This document shows, in pieces, positions 61,425-64,000 of a stretch of DNA of 64,000 nucleotides. The notes beneath the pieces were generated by a model. It searched no databases. It was not told the origin of the DNA and was given only the letters and a program-made list of their open reading frames with translations. The position numbers were made by a program, and so were the translations under genes. The first letter of the stretch is position 1; every line of letters starts with the position of its first letter. Source of the DNA: Physcomitrium patens (taxonomy: Eukaryota; Streptophyta; Bryopsida; Funariales; Funariaceae); contig NC_037255.1 in assembly GCF_000002425.4 (NCBI RefSeq), positions 1,557,847 to 1,621,846 of the forward strand, written 5' to 3'.

Positions 61425-62900
61425 ATCCGCGGTACATATCCACAGTCATGAAATTAGGTCCGAAGTTGGGAGTCGTGCATTCAATCAAGCGATTCAAGCC
61501 TGTTCACATGACGAAGAAACAGACAATTCCAACACATTAATAATTAACTCTTCGCGATCAGTTCAAGGGCAGAGAACTACCCCAACGAACCAAGCCCCAA
61601 AGAAAGGTGCAGTGCTTTAATCTGCTCACTTCGACTAGCAATGGCAGGGCACTAAAACTGAAACCCCTGCTCCATTAGACATACGAAACATGGGACTGCA
61701 AGGTGTAGCGTGGAATACTGAACAGTCAGCACTTCCTTGAGCATTCACAATACGCGAATCAGTACGACTACACTGCTGGAAGTTCTCGCTACAGTGACCA
61801 CTGTCGCTTGGACAGTTCTGAACAGGAGCAAGCGGGTAGAGAAGAAGCTTAGAGAACAGGAGAATAGAAACTGATTTTGTTAAATAAGGCCAAGGGCAAT
61901 CGTCATAGGTGCTCTGTTAGACCTGACCAAGACTCAATTCTAAACAAGCATTCCTAATCCCAACCATCGAAGCAATGAAGTGCAGGGCAATGGCTCAACA
62001 CAAGTTGCAAGAGCAATTGACTTCAAGCCACGCAGAATATCAGTGAGACTTACAGGTGTAACAGGAGACGAACAACACCGATACTAACACAAAGTAGAGT
62101 TTGATCGTTACGATGTGTGAAAACCACTCGGAGGTAGAGGGATGACTGAACACAGCAATCAGTAACCTGTACCACGACATTCGTGCACATTCACTGCACC
62201 CCCGCTCACCTAACTTCAGTCCCCAAGTTGCACAGGGATAGTACCGTGTCTTGATCTACCAATAAAACAAAGCACTCGCATACTGAAAACTATCCTCTCA
62301 CCCAGCTACTCTTGTGCTGAACCGGAAACCAACACCAAATTCGTATTGCCATTCCATTCACACCCTATCTCGCAGCGTGTAACAACTGATGATGCACACG
62401 AAGGTCGATCTTCACCATTCATCTAATAACCCAAACACACCACCCACTCCACGCACGCAGATAAAGGAAAACCCACTCCGACTCTCTCGCCTGTAAAGAA
62501 GTCGGAGAAGTGTCTCTCAGCAACAACAATCTATCAGCAAACGACTGGTCCGACTCAAAGCATTGGCAGTCAAATTCGACTCTTCTAACCAAAACCCAGG
62601 CAAGACTACCCACCTTACTGAGCCGAAATTGCAGAGCTAGGCAGTCGAAGCACATCCGGATACTAACCAGCCAACCCAGACCACCTCAAACACAGAAGAA
62701 GAAGAAGAAGAAGAAGAAGAAGGGAGACTACGTGCCCTCTTCTCGGGACGCAGCACTGGACACACGACGACTTGCTAGAGTGGTGAGTCTGAGCTAGGTA
62801 GATAGATAGATAGACTGGGGTTTGAGGAAACGAATACCCAACAAGGGAAGGGTTTGAGACAGGAAGAAGAAGCTGTGGAACCAGAAAGCAATCGAACTGG
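61425..62900 (-). promoter_or_regulatory. Probable 5' leader and promoter region of the bHLH gene
   Basis: Gene-like composition upstream of the minus-strand start, no conserved frame. Includes an (AAG)n tract at 62696-62722 and a (TAGA)n tract at about 62798-62812. The transcript start is not determined. Confidence 0.35.
62696..62722 (+). repeat. (AAG)n microsatellite
   Basis: About nine AAG units, (CTT)n on the bHLH sense strand, a common feature of plant 5' leaders. Confidence 0.85.
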
Positions 62901-64000
62901 AAAAGTGGTCTTGTTGCCTTTACATTCCAGGTCTGGCGTTGCCAGTGGGCAGCAGCAGAGCAGAGAGCAGCAGCAGTGTATCTCATGGCCCAACATGATG
63001 GACCCCGACCACAGGTTTTGTCTTTCAGGTCCAGTACTCGGCTGACTCTTCTTCTGTACATGGCCCAAAATTATGTGGATATTTACGGGATAAGGCTGAT
63101 GTTGATGTAATAGTACACTGATGTAATAGTACCACTGGAATCAGTGTGCCTCTCTCAACTTCTTGGAATTTAAGGATTCAGCTCCGTGTGGCCGAAGAGA
63201 TCGATGCCGCAGCCTGCTTATTGTTGCTGCTGCAGCGGTAGATTTGTCACCCATCTAGACTGGACTCCAAACCAAAGCTTGGTAATATATTTCTTTAGCT
63301 TTCATTGAATGATAATTTGTGTGCGTCACACATACACACACACGCACACACACGCACACACAGGTGAGTGTTGCAGTGAGTCCACAAACATTGTAGGAAG
63401 ATTCCATTTTCTATTAAAGATTTTACCGAGAAAATGGCATTCGTTTATGCTTTAGTGTTTATTTTATGGTGGTGTGTAAATGTGATATGTTTTATAATTT
63501 GGAATGAAGATGTTGGAACTGTGCTGCTTGTTGGGTAGTAACTGGAAGTTTACTCATTGAAACAAAAATATTCTTTGAAATAAAATATAATGGAATAACC
63601 AACTTCTACAGACGTCAGATTTGTTGATACGTCTTCATTTCAAAAATCCTGAGGGTTTGTTAATAACAAATAAAATTAAAAACTCTAAGTCGGTGTATTT
63701 GAAGAGTTTTCCAGAGAAGCTCAACGTTTTCAGGATATAATGAATTAATACTGTGAAATAATTAAACCTCAACCAAAGACTTTTGTATTTTTTTTTTTCA
63801 TTACAATATTAGTACTTATCCTAATTTAGTGAATCATCGTTTCTTTGATTCACTTTACATCCTATGTATTTACTTAAAAGCATACTATTTGTACAATTGT
63901 TGTATCTTATGTTGACGAGATATATAAAATTTATAGGGTATATGTATTCATACATGACTTTAAAATATTTCAAGAAACATGCATTACGATTAAATTAAAT
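62901..64000. other. Intergenic to window end, no gene recognised
   Basis: Contains a (CA)n tract with CG interruptions at about 63330-63362, then increasingly AT-rich sequence from 63400. Open frames at 62663-63068 (minus) are low in similarity and overlap each other. Confidence 0.4.

Overview
The window looks like nuclear DNA of a land plant, most likely a moss such as Physcomitrium or a close relative. Three intron-rich plant genes lie in higher-GC islands. They are separated by very AT-rich stretches full of decayed LTR retrotransposons and long (TA)n tracts. The species is inferred from gene families, compact introns and repeat style, not proven.

Layout. Bases 1-1300 hold decayed pol remnants of two retrotransposons, one Ty3/gypsy and one Ty1/copia. 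Bases 1530-5100 are mixed-composition DNA without a gene I can name. A six-exon LNK-type clock coactivator gene lies at about 6983-10865 (+), behind a long leader (about 5110-6980). Bases 12.2-28.6 kb are an AT-rich repeat block. It holds a complete but decayed Ty3/gypsy element in reverse orientation (15790-22229, with matching CCAAT target duplications), a third LTR of the same family (23100-23616), and two inverted copies of a separate ~340-bp repeat (13618-13955 and 27687-28033). A small GC island follows (28661-29640). A 14-exon signal peptide peptidase-like (SPPL) protease gene occupies 31013-37161 (+).

Bases 38.5-57.2 kb are a second AT-rich block with a nested insertion. A younger Ty3/gypsy chromovirus (44697-51063, both LTRs, gag, protease, RT, RNase H, integrase, chromodomain) sits inside an older reversed copy of the same family (43112-44696 plus 51064 to about 54480). 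Between the chromodomain and the 3' LTR the younger element carries an additional ~140-codon reading frame that I do not recognise. The two older copies keep recognisable remnants of it at the same place. This is the best candidate in the window for something undescribed. Nearly all in-frame stops in the younger element can be explained by single C-to-T or G-to-A changes, as expected for a heavily cytosine-methylated element.

A tetranucleotide CATC/ATCC array lies at 56652-57190. A minus-strand bHLH transcription factor gene with a C-terminal ACT-like domain, related to the AMS/DYT1 group, spans 59819-61424. The three genes (circadian output, intramembrane proteolysis, transcription) show no operon-like or functional link. 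Eukaryotic exon boundaries were assigned by eye from GT/AG sites, reading phase and family conservation.
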